The translations under genes were made by a program, and so were the position numbers. This document shows, one piece after another, positions 7,815-16,800 of a stretch of DNA of 64,000 nucleotides (its first letter is position 1; each line of letters starts with the position of its first letter). The notes beneath the pieces were generated by a model. The model did no database searches, was not told where the DNA came from, and saw only the letters and a list, made by a program, of their open reading frames with translations. Origin of the DNA: JAEUIX01 sp046156035 (GTDB lineage Bacteria > Planctomycetota > Phycisphaerae > Phycisphaerales > UBA1924); contig JBJXEW010000055.1 of the NCBI GenBank assembly GCA_046156035.1, forward strand, positions 1 to 64,000, given 5' to 3'.

Positions 7815-8359
7815 TCGACCGCTGGCCCCATCCCGCCTGTCTGGATGATGAAGCGTTGCTCAAGCATTGCCAGGTGCAGCGAGGTCGGGCGGGCGGGCCC
7901 GGCGGGCAGCACCGCAACAAGGTGGAGACGTTGGTGATGCTCACGCACACGCCCACCGGGGTCGAAGCTCACGCGGGCGAACGGCGCAGCCAGATCGAGA
8001 ACAAGCGTGTGGCGGTCTTCCGGCTGCGTCTGGCGCTGGCCACGCAGGTCCGCGTGCGGCCACCACGCCTGCGGGGGCTTGAGGCGATCGATGCTCCGGG
8101 CACATCGGCTCTGTGGCGTGCACGAACGGGTGGTGGGGGTGGCGGCCGTATCGCCTGCAACCCCGAGCACGCGGATTTCCCTTCCATGCTCGCGGAGGCA
8201 ATGGACGTGCTGGCCGATGCCCTTTGGGATGCTGCGCCGGCGGCCCGGCGGCTGGGAACCACGGCCAGCCAGTTGACGCGGTTGGTGAAGGACCACCCGC
8301 CCGCGTTTGTCCGGGTGAACGAAGAACGCCTCAAGCGGGGCATCCATCCGCTCCGATGA
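7811..8359 (+). CDS. Release-factor-like protein with GGQ motif
   Basis: A 182-residue protein with an RF-1 peptidyl-tRNA hydrolysis domain. GRAGGPGGQHRNKVETLV at about residues 25-42 holds the catalytic GGQ, followed by LTHTPTGVEAHAGERRSQ. The codon-reading domains of RF1/RF2 are missing, so it is of the ArfB/YaeJ-like or RF-homologue type. These release peptides from stalled ribosomes. Residues 95-182 form an extra C-terminal part (LRGLEAIDAPGT, RRLGTTASQLTRLVKD) in place of a short basic ArfB tail, so a specialised role is possible. The ATG overlaps the tsaD stop, which links two translation-quality functions. Confidence 0.88.
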   Translation: MIDRWPHPACLDDEALLKHCQVQRGRAGGPGGQHRNKVETLVMLTHTPTGVEAHAGERRSQIENKRVAVFRLRLALATQVRVRPPRLRGLEAIDAPGTSALWRARTGGGGGGRIACNPEHADFPSMLAEAMDVLADALWDAAPAARRLGTTASQLTRLVKDHPPAFVRVNEERLKRGIHPLR

Positions 8360-8432
8360 GCGAAGACAGTGGCAGGAGGGGCTAGACTTTGCCCCTCATT
8401 CTCGGACTCGTGAGGGCTTGCGGAGGATTCCT

Positions 8433-9122
8433 ATGCGTCTGATGAACTCATGGTGTGCCGGTCTGCTCGTGATGGGTGCTCTGGGTGCGGGGGGCGTGGC
8501 GGTGGCCGCGCAGCCGCCTGCCGAAACCAAGGCCCCGGCCAAGGATTCGCCCCAAGGGCAGCCCGCGCAGGCCGAGCCGGCCAAGAAGGATGATTCCAAA
8601 CCCGCTTCTGTGGAGGACAAGATCGTGCAAGTGAAGATGACCACGTCGATGGGCGACATCGTGATCGAACTCAACGAGACCAAGGCCCCGATCTCGACCA
8701 AGAACTTTCTGAACTACGTGGACAAGGGCGCGTACAACGGGACGATCTTTCATCGCGTGATGGAAACCTTCATGATCCAGGGCGGCGGTTTCGGGCCGGA
8801 CATGAAGCAGAAGCCCACCGACCCGCCCATCAAGAACGAATGGCAGAACGGCCTGAAGAACGCGAAATACACCGTCGCCATGGCCCGTACCGCCGTCGCT
8901 GATTCGGCCACCAGCCAGTTCTTCATCAACGTGGTCGACAACCCCGGCCTGGACTCCGCCCGCGATGGCGCGGCGTACGCCGTGTTTGGTAGGGTCATCT
9001 CCGGCACCGAGGTCGTTGACAAGATCAAGACCGTCAAGACGGGCACCAAGGGGGGCCACCAGAACGTGCCCCTCGAGCCTGTCACCATCGTCTCGGTGGC
9101 CCGCGTGGGGGACGGCAAGTAA
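8433..9122 (+). CDS. Exported peptidyl-prolyl cis-trans isomerase, cyclophilin type
   Basis: A 229-residue protein with a signal peptide (residues 1-27, ending in AVAAQ), a Pro/Ala/Lys linker (28-65) and a cyclophilin domain. Core motifs are FHRVMETFMIQGGGF, VAMARTAVADSATSQFFINV and VFGRVISGTEVVDKI. The family speeds proline isomerisation during folding, here in the periplasm. GGAGG six bases before the ATG at 8433 fixes this start over an in-frame TTG at 8418. A TAGACT box at 8383-8388 may be its -10. A hairpin terminator follows at 9156. Confidence 0.95.
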   Translation: MRLMNSWCAGLLVMGALGAGGVAVAAQPPAETKAPAKDSPQGQPAQAEPAKKDDSKPASVEDKIVQVKMTTSMGDIVIELNETKAPISTKNFLNYVDKGAYNGTIFHRVMETFMIQGGGFGPDMKQKPTDPPIKNEWQNGLKNAKYTVAMARTAVADSATSQFFINVVDNPGLDSARDGAAYAVFGRVISGTEVVDKIKTVKTGTKGGHQNVPLEPVTIVSVARVGDGK

Positions 9123-9155
9123 GGCCGCCCGCGAGCCGTGCGGACTGATCGCTCG

Positions 9156-9183
9156 CGCCGTCGGCAACCCCGACGGCGTTTTT
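9156..9183 (+). terminator. Rho-independent terminator after the cyclophilin gene
   Basis: A perfect 9-bp GC-rich stem (9156-9164 with 9170-9178, loop CAACC) is followed by five T. Confidence 0.85.
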
Positions 9184-9208
9184 GCAGGCGGAATTCCGGC
9201 ACACGCCC

Positions 9209-9763
9209 ATGCGACACATCACGCTCATCACCACAGGCGGCACGATCGAGAAGACCTACAACGAGGTTTCTGGCAGCCTTGAGAACACGCGTTCCATCGT
9301 CCGGCGCATGCTCCGGCGACTCAGGCTGGAAGACACCGACGTGGGCATCATCGAACTGATGAGCAAAGACAGTCTGGTGATGACCGATGACGATCGCGAG
9401 CGCATCGTGGACGCCGTCCGCGCGGCGGGTGGAGGGGGTGGAGTGGGGGGGGTGGGGGGGGCAGCCGTGTCTGCGGCGCAGCCCCTCACCGCCGGGATCG
9501 TGATCCTGCACGGCACCGACACGCTCTGCACCACGGGCGAGCGGCTGGTGCAGGCCTTGCCGGCACCACGCGTGCCCATCGTCCTCACCGGGGCCATGCG
9601 ACCCTTCGAGATGACTCGCTCGGATGCGCTCCAGAACCTGACCGAGGCCCTGTTTGCCACGGACGTGCGGGCACCGGGCATCTATGTCGCCGCGCACGGA
9701 AGGTGCCTGCCCTTCCCGGGTGTTCGCAAAGACCGCGACCGGGGCACGTTCGTCGCTGGGTAG
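9209..9763 (+). CDS. Short asparaginase-domain protein
   Basis: A 184-residue protein matching only the N-terminal domain of type I L-asparaginases. ITLITTGGTIEKTYNEVSG carries the nucleophile Thr region, and ILHGTDTLCTTGE, VLTGAMRPFEMTRSDA and GRCLPFPGVRKDR are the expected later motifs. Full asparaginases have about 330 residues, while single-domain members of about 160-190 residues are common and of uncertain substrate. The coding sequence carries two runs of eight G (9445-9452 and 9454-9461) that encode a Gly/Val-rich insert before AGIVILHG. A slip in either run would put the catalytic segments out of frame. The ATG at 9209 lies 25 bases after the preceding terminator. Confidence 0.88.
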   Translation: MRHITLITTGGTIEKTYNEVSGSLENTRSIVRRMLRRLRLEDTDVGIIELMSKDSLVMTDDDRERIVDAVRAAGGGGGVGGVGGAAVSAAQPLTAGIVILHGTDTLCTTGERLVQALPAPRVPIVLTGAMRPFEMTRSDALQNLTEALFATDVRAPGIYVAAHGRCLPFPGVRKDRDRGTFVAG

Positions 9764-9790
9764 AGCGGCTCGCGGGGCCGAGCGCTCCGT

Positions 9791-9796
9791 TACACT
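9791..9796 (+). promoter_or_regulatory. -10-like TACACT box next to a start codon
   Basis: TACACT ends ten bases before the ATG at 9807 of the phosphatase gene. No Shine-Dalgarno is seen between them, so the mRNA would have a leader of only a few bases. Confidence 0.4.
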
Positions 9797-9806
9797 CCCG
9801 GTCTCC

Positions 9807-11480
9807 ATGCGGTTCACGTTCACGCACAAACTCATGGCTTTGGTCGCTGGTGTTGCCCTCATTTCGGGAGTGGCTGCGTCGGCGGTGGTGTACTCGTGGG
9901 CCATCCGGGCCTTTGAGGACGGGTGCCGTAAGCGCCTGCGCACCGAGGTTGCTCTCGCAGCCGAAGACCTGGCCCAGCCGATCAGCGCGTGCCTGACCGG
10001 TGAAGCGGCAGCCCGAAACGAGGCCCGGTCGGCGCTGCACCGTGCACTGCTGCGCCGGCTCGACAGGATGCAGAGCGACGGCTTGACCGTGTCGGCGTTG
10101 TTCGTTGTCGGGACGGCCGAGCCTGACCCGGCGGAGTTTGCCCTTCTCGAGCACGTCCGGGGGACCGAGGGGGCTGCGCGCAAGCGCGCCCCCGGCCCGG
10201 TGCAGGTGCGCACCACCAACGATGTGCCCAAGCCTGCCAAGCCCTCGCCGTTCGTGGTCGATGCGCTGGGCAAGCCCTGCGTGCAACGCACCGATCTTGA
10301 TGCAGGCCCCGCCTTCGAGAGCGGCCTGCGCCTGCAAGAGCCCCCCGGCTCTGACGACGGGGCCAAGCCCACGCTCCTGCGAACCAGCGATGCGCCCGAG
10401 GTGCTCTGCATCGCCCACGCCTTCGCAGAGAGGGGCGATGCCGTCGTAGGCTACGTCGGCGTCCAGATCGGTCCTGGCAATCTCCGGTCCGGCAGCGAGG
10501 CCGCCTTCCGCGGCGTGCAGGCGGGCGGGCTCGTGGCGCTGCTGGTGGGATCGGGCCTGGGATTCATCGGGTCGCGATGGCTCACACGCCCGCTGGCCCA
10601 CGTCGTGGCCGGCCTGCGCCGCATGGGCAACGGCGACCTGGACACGCCCCTTGAACCCGCCAGCGACGACGAAGTGGGGGAGATGGCGCTGCACGCCAAC
10701 CACGCGATGGAACTGCTGCGCGAGCAGATCGAACTCAAGCAGTCCCTCCACCTGGCCCAGCAGGTGCAACGCGCGCTCCTGCCGGGCGGCCCGCCGCGCT
10801 TCCCCGGCCTGGATATCGCCTCCTTTTGCGTGTACTGCGATCAGACCGGGGGCGACTACTTTGACTTCATCCCGGTCGGCACCGGAGAGGACGCGGGCTT
10901 GGCGTTGGTTGTGGGCGATGTCACGGGCCACGGTGTCTCTGCCGCGCTGCTCATGGCCACAGCGCGCGCCATCCTGCGTTCGCACGCGCCCACGCCCGAC
11001 AACCTGGGCGAGTACATGGCCCGCGTGAACCGCGAGTTGTGCGGACAGGAGCAGACGGGCCGCTTCATGACGCTCTTTCTGCTGCTGGTGGAGCCGCGTC
11101 TGGCGGGTCTGCGCTGGGTGAGCGCGGGCCACGACGCCGCACTGGTCTACGACCCCGTTCACCAGACCTTCAGCGAACTCAACGGCAGCGACCTTCCCCT
11201 GGGCGTTGAGGCGGGGTGGGCGTTCACGCCCTTCCACTCGCCCAACCCGCTGGGCAACGATCAGGTGATCGTGATCGGCACCGACGGCATCTGGGAGATG
11301 CGCAACAAGGCCGACAAACTCTTCGGCAAAGAAAATCTCAAGCGCGTCATCCGCAAGAACGCCAGCCAGACGGCCGACCAGATCGGCCGCGAGTTGCTCG
11401 CCGCGCTCGACGCCCACCGCGGCGAGATGCCCGCCCAGGACGACATCACCTTCATCGTGGTGAAGGTGGCCCGCGCCTGA
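9807..11480 (+). CDS. Membrane sensor with HAMP and SpoIIE/PP2C phosphatase domain
   Basis: A 557-residue signal protein. Helix 1 is at residues 10-32, a periplasmic sensor region at 33-235, and helix 2 at about 236-256 (GLVALLVGSGLGFIGS). A HAMP segment (RWLTRPLAHVVAGLRRMGNG, DEVGEMALHANHAM) follows. The PP2C-type phosphatase has GGDYFDFIPVG, VVGDVTGHGVSAALLMA, GTDGIWEMRN and QDDITFIVVKV, with the metal-binding Asp residues intact. Such RsbU-like proteins dephosphorylate anti-sigma-factor antagonists in partner-switching stress systems. No partner genes are adjacent. The ATG at 9807 follows a -10-like box closely and lacks a ribosome site. Confidence 0.92.
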   Translation: MRFTFTHKLMALVAGVALISGVAASAVVYSWAIRAFEDGCRKRLRTEVALAAEDLAQPISACLTGEAAARNEARSALHRALLRRLDRMQSDGLTVSALFVVGTAEPDPAEFALLEHVRGTEGAARKRAPGPVQVRTTNDVPKPAKPSPFVVDALGKPCVQRTDLDAGPAFESGLRLQEPPGSDDGAKPTLLRTSDAPEVLCIAHAFAERGDAVVGYVGVQIGPGNLRSGSEAAFRGVQAGGLVALLVGSGLGFIGSRWLTRPLAHVVAGLRRMGNGDLDTPLEPASDDEVGEMALHANHAMELLREQIELKQSLHLAQQVQRALLPGGPPRFPGLDIASFCVYCDQTGGDYFDFIPVGTGEDAGLALVVGDVTGHGVSAALLMATARAILRSHAPTPDNLGEYMARVNRELCGQEQTGRFMTLFLLLVEPRLAGLRWVSAGHDAALVYDPVHQTFSELNGSDLPLGVEAGWAFTPFHSPNPLGNDQVIVIGTDGIWEMRNKADKLFGKENLKRVIRKNASQTADQIGRELLAALDAHRGEMPAQDDITFIVVKVARA

Positions 11481-11538
11481 CCGGCCCCGCAGCATCCACC
11501 CCCCGCGGGGCAGGGGGAACCGCGGCACGGCCTGCCGT

Positions 11539-11544
11539 TACACT
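11539..11544 (+). promoter_or_regulatory. -10-like TACACT box next to a start codon
   Basis: TACACT ends seven bases before the ATG at 11552, and no ribosome site is visible. The arrangement would give a leaderless or nearly leaderless mRNA. Confidence 0.4.
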
Positions 11545-11551
11545 CTGGCGT

Positions 11552-12301
11552 ATGGCCGTGAAAGCGTCGCCCAACCTGAAGCCCGGAGATCCCTACTGCG
11601 GCGACTGCGGTTACCCGTTGGCGGCACTGGTGAACGCCAGCGCATGCCCCGAATGCGGCCGCCCGTTGGTGGCGTGCCTGACCCGCGTGGGCATGAGCCT
11701 GGGCGATGGCCGCCGCTACACCAGCCCCGCGCAGATCTTCGGCCTCCCCGTGCTCTCCATCGCTATCGGCCCGCGCGGCGACGAGTCTTATGGCCGGGCC
11801 AAGGGCTTCATCGCCATCGGCGATTCGGCCGTCGGCGTGCTGGCGCTGGGCGGTCGGGCCGTGGGGGTGGTGGCGTGCGGGGGCCTAGCCGCGGGCGGGC
11901 TCACGCTGGGGGGCCTGAGCATGGGCCTGTTCACGGCCATGGGTGGGTGCGCCGTCGGCGGCTTCGTGTTCGGCGGAATGACCATCGGCGGCATCGCCAA
12001 GGGCGGGGGTGCCCTCGCCATCGTGGCCGACGCGGGCGGTGCCGCCGGCTATTACGCCCGCGGCGGGGGCGCGATCGGCGCGCACACCATCACGCCCCAG
12101 GGTGCCGACCCCGCGGCCGTGGCTGTCTTTCACTCGCTCACGCCCCTGTTGGGCACACAGACGCAGTTCTATCACCCGCCGGTGCTCATCCTGTCTGTCA
12201 TGGCGCTGGTGGTGCTGGTGATCGGGGCACTCGCCGTGTGGGCCAACGCCCGGCATGAGCGCACCAAGCACGCGCCGCCCGGAACGAGGTGGCCCGCTTG
12301 A
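11552..12301 (+). CDS. Zinc-ribbon protein with glycine-rich decapeptide repeats
   Basis: A 249-residue protein in three parts. Residues 16-38 form a zinc ribbon with two CxxC knuckles (CGDCGYPL, CPECGRPL). Residues about 85-165 consist of a repeat of ten residues with the pattern xGGxxxGxxx: LGGRAVGVVA, CGGLAAGGLT, LGGLSMGLFT, FGGMTIGGIA, with one 11-residue unit. The end holds one hydrophobic helix (LILSVMALVVLVIGALAVWA) and a short basic tail. Such repeats could form a glycine-zipper membrane bundle or a compact solenoid. No function is known to me. The last 13 bases overlap the KynB-like gene if that starts at GTG 12289. Confidence 0.8.
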   Translation: MAVKASPNLKPGDPYCGDCGYPLAALVNASACPECGRPLVACLTRVGMSLGDGRRYTSPAQIFGLPVLSIAIGPRGDESYGRAKGFIAIGDSAVGVLALGGRAVGVVACGGLAAGGLTLGGLSMGLFTAMGGCAVGGFVFGGMTIGGIAKGGGALAIVADAGGAAGYYARGGGAIGAHTITPQGADPAAVAVFHSLTPLLGTQTQFYHPPVLILSVMALVVLVIGALAVWANARHERTKHAPPGTRWPA

Positions 12302-12966
12302 TCCACGATCTCTCGCCGCCCATCTCGCCCCGCTTGGGTGTGTGGCCCGGCGACACGCCGCCCACGCGCGAGGTGCTGATGAACTTGGAACGGGGCGACA
12401 CCGTCACCCTCAGCACGCTCCGCACCACCGTGCACCTAGGCGCCCACGCCGACGGCCCCAATCACTACCATCGCGCCGGGCGGGATGTTGCCGCACAACC
12501 GTTGGAGCACTATCTCGGCCCCTGCCAGGTCGTGGAAGCGCGGGTGGAACGCGGTGGTCTGGTCGAGCCACGCTCGCTCGTCGGTGAACTCGCCGCCATC
12601 GGCCAGCCGCGTGTGCTGATTCGCACGGGCACGTTCCCCAGTTACGAATCGTGGAACAGCGACTTTGCGGGGCTGTCCGTCGAACTCATCGATGCGCTCG
12701 CGGCCCTGCCGCTCACCACGCTTATCGGCGGCGCACCCCGCCGCGGCGTGGTCACGATCGGTGTGGACACACCCAGCGTTGATCCGCAGACCTCCAAGTC
12801 GCTCGACGCGCACCACGCCATCGCCCGCCACGACATCGCCATCCTGGAAGGGCTTGCGCTCGCCGGCGTGCCGCCGGGTGTGTACGACCTGGTGGCGCTG
12901 CCTCTGCGGCTGGAAGGCTTCGACGGCAGTCCCGTCCGGGCCGTGCTGAGGCCTCTGACCGCGTGA
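12289..12966 (+). CDS. Kynurenine formamidase-like cyclase family protein
   Basis: A 225-residue metal-dependent hydrolase of the cyclase/KynB family. The signature VHLGAHADGPNHY (residues 48-60) gives the HxGxHxDxPxH metal site. IRTGTFP, GVDTPSVDP and AHHAIARHDIAILEGLAL are typical. KynB cleaves N-formylkynurenine in tryptophan breakdown, but no other kyn gene is nearby, so the substrate is open. Start: GTG at 12289 overlaps the upstream gene by 13 bases. An alternative TTG at 12298 overlaps by four (TTGA) and has GAGGTG six bases upstream. Both are plausible. The stop overlaps the GTG of proC. Confidence 0.85.
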   Translation: MARLIHDLSPPISPRLGVWPGDTPPTREVLMNLERGDTVTLSTLRTTVHLGAHADGPNHYHRAGRDVAAQPLEHYLGPCQVVEARVERGGLVEPRSLVGELAAIGQPRVLIRTGTFPSYESWNSDFAGLSVELIDALAALPLTTLIGGAPRRGVVTIGVDTPSVDPQTSKSLDAHHAIARHDIAILEGLALAGVPPGVYDLVALPLRLEGFDGSPVRAVLRPLTA

Positions 12967-13823
12967 GTACGCCGCGGGGTGACAAGGACGCGACCATGGA
13001 CACAAAGTGGTTGGTGATCGGCGGCGGAAACATGGGCGCGGCCGTCGTGCGGGGTGCCATCGCCGCGGGGACGTGGTCAGCCGGGGCGGTGGTCGTGGTG
13101 GAGCCGGATGCGGCCAAGCGCAGCGAGTTCGCGGGGTTGGGTGTGCGAGCAGCGGGCAGCGCGGCCGAGGCCGCCGCGCAGGTGGGCGCGTTCCATGCCG
13201 TGCTGCTCGCGGTGAAGCCGCAGATGTTCGCGCCCGTGGCGGCAGACCTGCGCGCCGCGTGGCACGCGGCACCTGCGCACCCCCCGCTTGTGGCTTCCAT
13301 CATGGCGGGCATCACGACCGCCCTGATCTCGCGGGCCACGGGCATGCCGCGCGTGGTGCGCGCGATGCCCAATCTGCCCGCCACGGTTGGCGCAGGCATG
13401 GCTGCCCTCGCACCGGGCGCGGGCGCCACCGAGGCCGACGTGGCGGTGGTTGAGCGGGTCTTCGCGTCGGTCGGCCGAACCATCCGCGTGGACGAGTCGC
13501 TCATCGACGCGTTCACCGCGGTCGCCGGTTCCGGACCCGCGTACGTGTTGTCTCTCTGCGAGGCCATGGCCGAGGCGGGCGTGCGTTTGGGCCTGTCGTC
13601 AGAGGACGCCGCGCTCGCGGCCCGCCAGACCGTGATCGGCGCGGGCCGCCTGCTCGAAGCCTCGGCCCTCACCCCCGCCGAACTGCGCGCGAGCGTGACG
13701 AGCAAGGGCGGCACCACCGCCGCCGCGCTGGAAGTGCTCAACGAAGCAGGCGCAAACGAAGTGCTTGCCCGCGCCATCGGGGCCGCCGCGCGGCGTGCCG
13801 CAGAACTGGCCCGCGGCGGCTGA
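12963..13823 (+). CDS. proC: Pyrroline-5-carboxylate reductase
   Basis: A 286-residue enzyme for the last step of proline synthesis, NAD(P)H-dependent reduction of pyrroline-5-carboxylate. The Rossmann motif VIGGGNMGAAVVRGAI is near residue 18; RAMPNLPATVGAGMAAL, AVAGSGPAYVLSLCEAMAEA and SVTSKGGTTAAALEVL form the conserved core and active site. GTG 12963 overlaps the previous stop (GTGA) and is taken as the start; an ATG at 12996 would remove 11 residues and also fit the family. It converges on secDF, whose stop codon lies three bases away. Confidence 0.95.
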   Translation: MSTPRGDKDATMDTKWLVIGGGNMGAAVVRGAIAAGTWSAGAVVVVEPDAAKRSEFAGLGVRAAGSAAEAAAQVGAFHAVLLAVKPQMFAPVAADLRAAWHAAPAHPPLVASIMAGITTALISRATGMPRVVRAMPNLPATVGAGMAALAPGAGATEADVAVVERVFASVGRTIRVDESLIDAFTAVAGSGPAYVLSLCEAMAEAGVRLGLSSEDAALAARQTVIGAGRLLEASALTPAELRASVTSKGGTTAAALEVLNEAGANEVLARAIGAAARRAAELARGG

Positions 13824-13826
13824 TCT

Positions 13827-16800
13827 TCAGGCGGGCCTGCCCTCAAGCCTCGGCGAGCCGTTCGCCCGTGCCGCGGGCAGAATGCCCGGCTCGCCCGCGC
13901 TGGCCGCACGGCCCGTGTCATCCACGGTCGGGTCGGCCTTGCGCACCCACACGATCGGTGCCGCGATGGCGATGGATGAGTAGGTGCCCACCAGCACGCC
14001 CACGATGAACGTGAAGGCGAAGGCACGCACGGCCTCGCCGCCCACCGTGTAAAGCACAACCGATGCCGCCAGCGTGGTGCCGCCGGTCAGGATGGTTCGG
14101 CTGAGTGTGTCGTTGATGGCGCGGTTAATGACGGCGCGGCTGGCGTACGGCAGTTTGCCGCGCTTCTCGCGGATGCGGTCCATCACCACGATCGTGTCGT
14201 TGAGCGAATAGCCCAGGATGGTGAGCGTGGCCGCGATCACGTTGAGGTCGATCTTGAACGGCAGGATTCCCAGCGAGGTCGCGGCGTTTGGAGCAAAGTC
14301 CACGAACACCTCGGCCATGGCGAGCAGGCCCACGGCCACAAGGCAGTCGTGGAGGCTGGTGGCGATGGCGGCCATGGAGTAGCGGATGGAGTTGAACCGC
14401 ACCCAGATATAGATCACGATGCCGATCGACGAGAGCAGGACGGCGATCACGGCCTGAGCCGTGAAGGTGGCCGCGATGGAGGGATCAAACTTGTCCACGC
14501 TCGCCGGCGTGCCGGCCGTGGCCAGGGCCCCGACCACGAGCCTCCACTCCGGCATCTTCAGTTGCGAGCGCCAAGTCTGCTCGTCGTTGAGGTAACTGAT
14601 GCTGTCATCATGCACCAGCACCACCACGCCCGTCGCCGCCTCCGCCGTGCCATCGAGCAGCACCACCAGGTGCTTGCGTGCGATCGAATCCGCGAACTCC
14701 GCCTTGGAGAGCGTGGCGTCGATGCGCTGCTGGAGTGACTTCACGGGCGTGGGCGGGCTCAGGTTCTCCAGAATGATCGCCGCGCCGCCGAGATAGGCCG
14801 ACACGTCCATCGGTCGGTCGGCCCGGTCGATGGCGTCCGCCAGTCGGCTGGTGACGATCGGCCGCACCGGCAGGTCGCGGTCATTGACCGTCTCCAGGCC
14901 GCGGAACGAGAGTGCTTCCAGCACGTCGAGCCGGTCGCGGAACGCCTGGGCCAGGGCCCCTTGCACCAGGTCCGCGTTCGTGATCACGCTCTTGATCTGG
15001 AACGTGCTGCTGGTGACGCCGTCGGCCTGAGGGTTGACGGTGATGATGTCGGCCTCACGGAGTTGCTCGAGTTGCCGGCGTGCCGCGTCCGTGGAGGTCG
15101 CGGCCTCCTCTGCCAGCGTCTGCACGCGTTCCTCCACCTCGGCCCGCTTCAGCGTAAGGGGCTGGCCGTCGGCACCGTCCTTGAACCGCAGGGTGATCTT
15201 GGTGCCGCCGAGAAACTCGTTGTCGAGCACGCCCGAGCCGCGCACGGCCAGTGTGGCCAGGCACGCCAGGCTGATCACCAGCGAAAAGCCGATGAACACG
15301 AACCGGTACTTCATCCAGTCAATATTGAACGAGAACAGCCGCTGCACCGCCGGCACGGCGATGGGCAACATGCTCAACTTCTTCCAGCGCAGTTTCTCCA
15401 CCATCACGGTGAAGAGCAACCTCGTGAAGAACAACTGCGTGAACAGCGTGGCCACCGCACCGATGCTCATGGCGATCGCGAAGCCCTTGATCTCCTGGGT
15501 GCCCGTGAACCCGAGAATCACGCACACGATCAGGATCGTCACGTGCCCGTCAACGATCGACGAGAGGGCCTTCTGGTACCCCAGTCGCACCGCGTTGCGC
15601 AGGTCCTGCCCGAAACTCAACTCCTCCCGCATGCGCTCGTAGATCAGCACGTTGGCGTCCACCGCCATGCCGAACGTGAGGATCACGCCCGCGATCGCGG
15701 GCAGGCTGAAGGGCGCCCGGTTGAGCGCCATCGCCGCCAGAATGATGAGCGCGTTGAGCACCATCGCCACGATGGAGACCGCGCCGCAGGTGAAGTAGTA
15801 GAACACCATGAACGCCGTGACGGCCACGAAACTGATCGCGCCCGCGAGCAGGCCCCGCCGCAGGTTGTCCACGCCCAGTTCGGGCCCCACGGTGCTCACG
15901 CTGATCGGCTCGGGGCTGAGTTTGGCCGCCAGCGAACCGGCGTTCAGCACACGCACGACATAGCCGATTTCCGCCTGCGAAAAGTTGCCCGCGATCTGTC
16001 CCTGCTTGCCGATCTTGCTGTTGATATTGGGCGCCGTGTACACCTCGTCGTCCAGCAGCACGGCCATCATGTTCCGCACGTTCGAGCCCGTGAGTTGGCT
16101 CATCTTGTCCGCGCCCAGGACATCCATCGAGAACGAGATGCAAGGTCGGCCCAGTTCGTCCTGACTCTGCCGCGCGGACTCGCACCGCCACGCCCCCTCG
16201 GCCTGGGTAAGCCGCTTGCCCTTCACGTCGTAGAGCAGCATGAAATACTGCCCATCAAACTCCTCCACCACGGCGTTGTACCGCCCGCCGAAGTACGAGG
16301 GCGGCGCGGCCATCATCGCCTGCTGCTCTTCCAAACTGTCAAACCACGTATCTTCCTTGTTCAACTTGAACCACCGGTGCTCCGTCGAACGCACGTTGCG
16401 CGGGCCCTTCTCACGAAGTTCCTGGCGCAGCCGTGCCTCGTCCAGCGCCTCGCCCGGCTTCACGCCGATGCGGAAGTCCAGCACGCCAGCACCCCGCAGC
16501 AGGCGGATCAGGTCCTGCGGGTCGTCCAGCGTCGATCGGTTTGCCTGGAACGTGTCGTACTTCGCCACCACCCGATCCAGTTTCTCCACCGCACCCGGGT
16601 GAGCCTCCCGCAGCCGCGCAAGCGCCCGCTGACGGGGGCTCGGAATCTGCTTCGTCTCGCCCGTCTGCGTGTCCTTGTACTTGCGCGCCACGGCCGGCAG
16701 GTCAAGCACCCGCCGCACCTCCGCCGTCGAGATCGCCGTGGCTTTCGCCGCCTCCCGGGCCTGCTCGAAGGCCTTCTCGGCACGGGCCGGCTCCAGCGCG

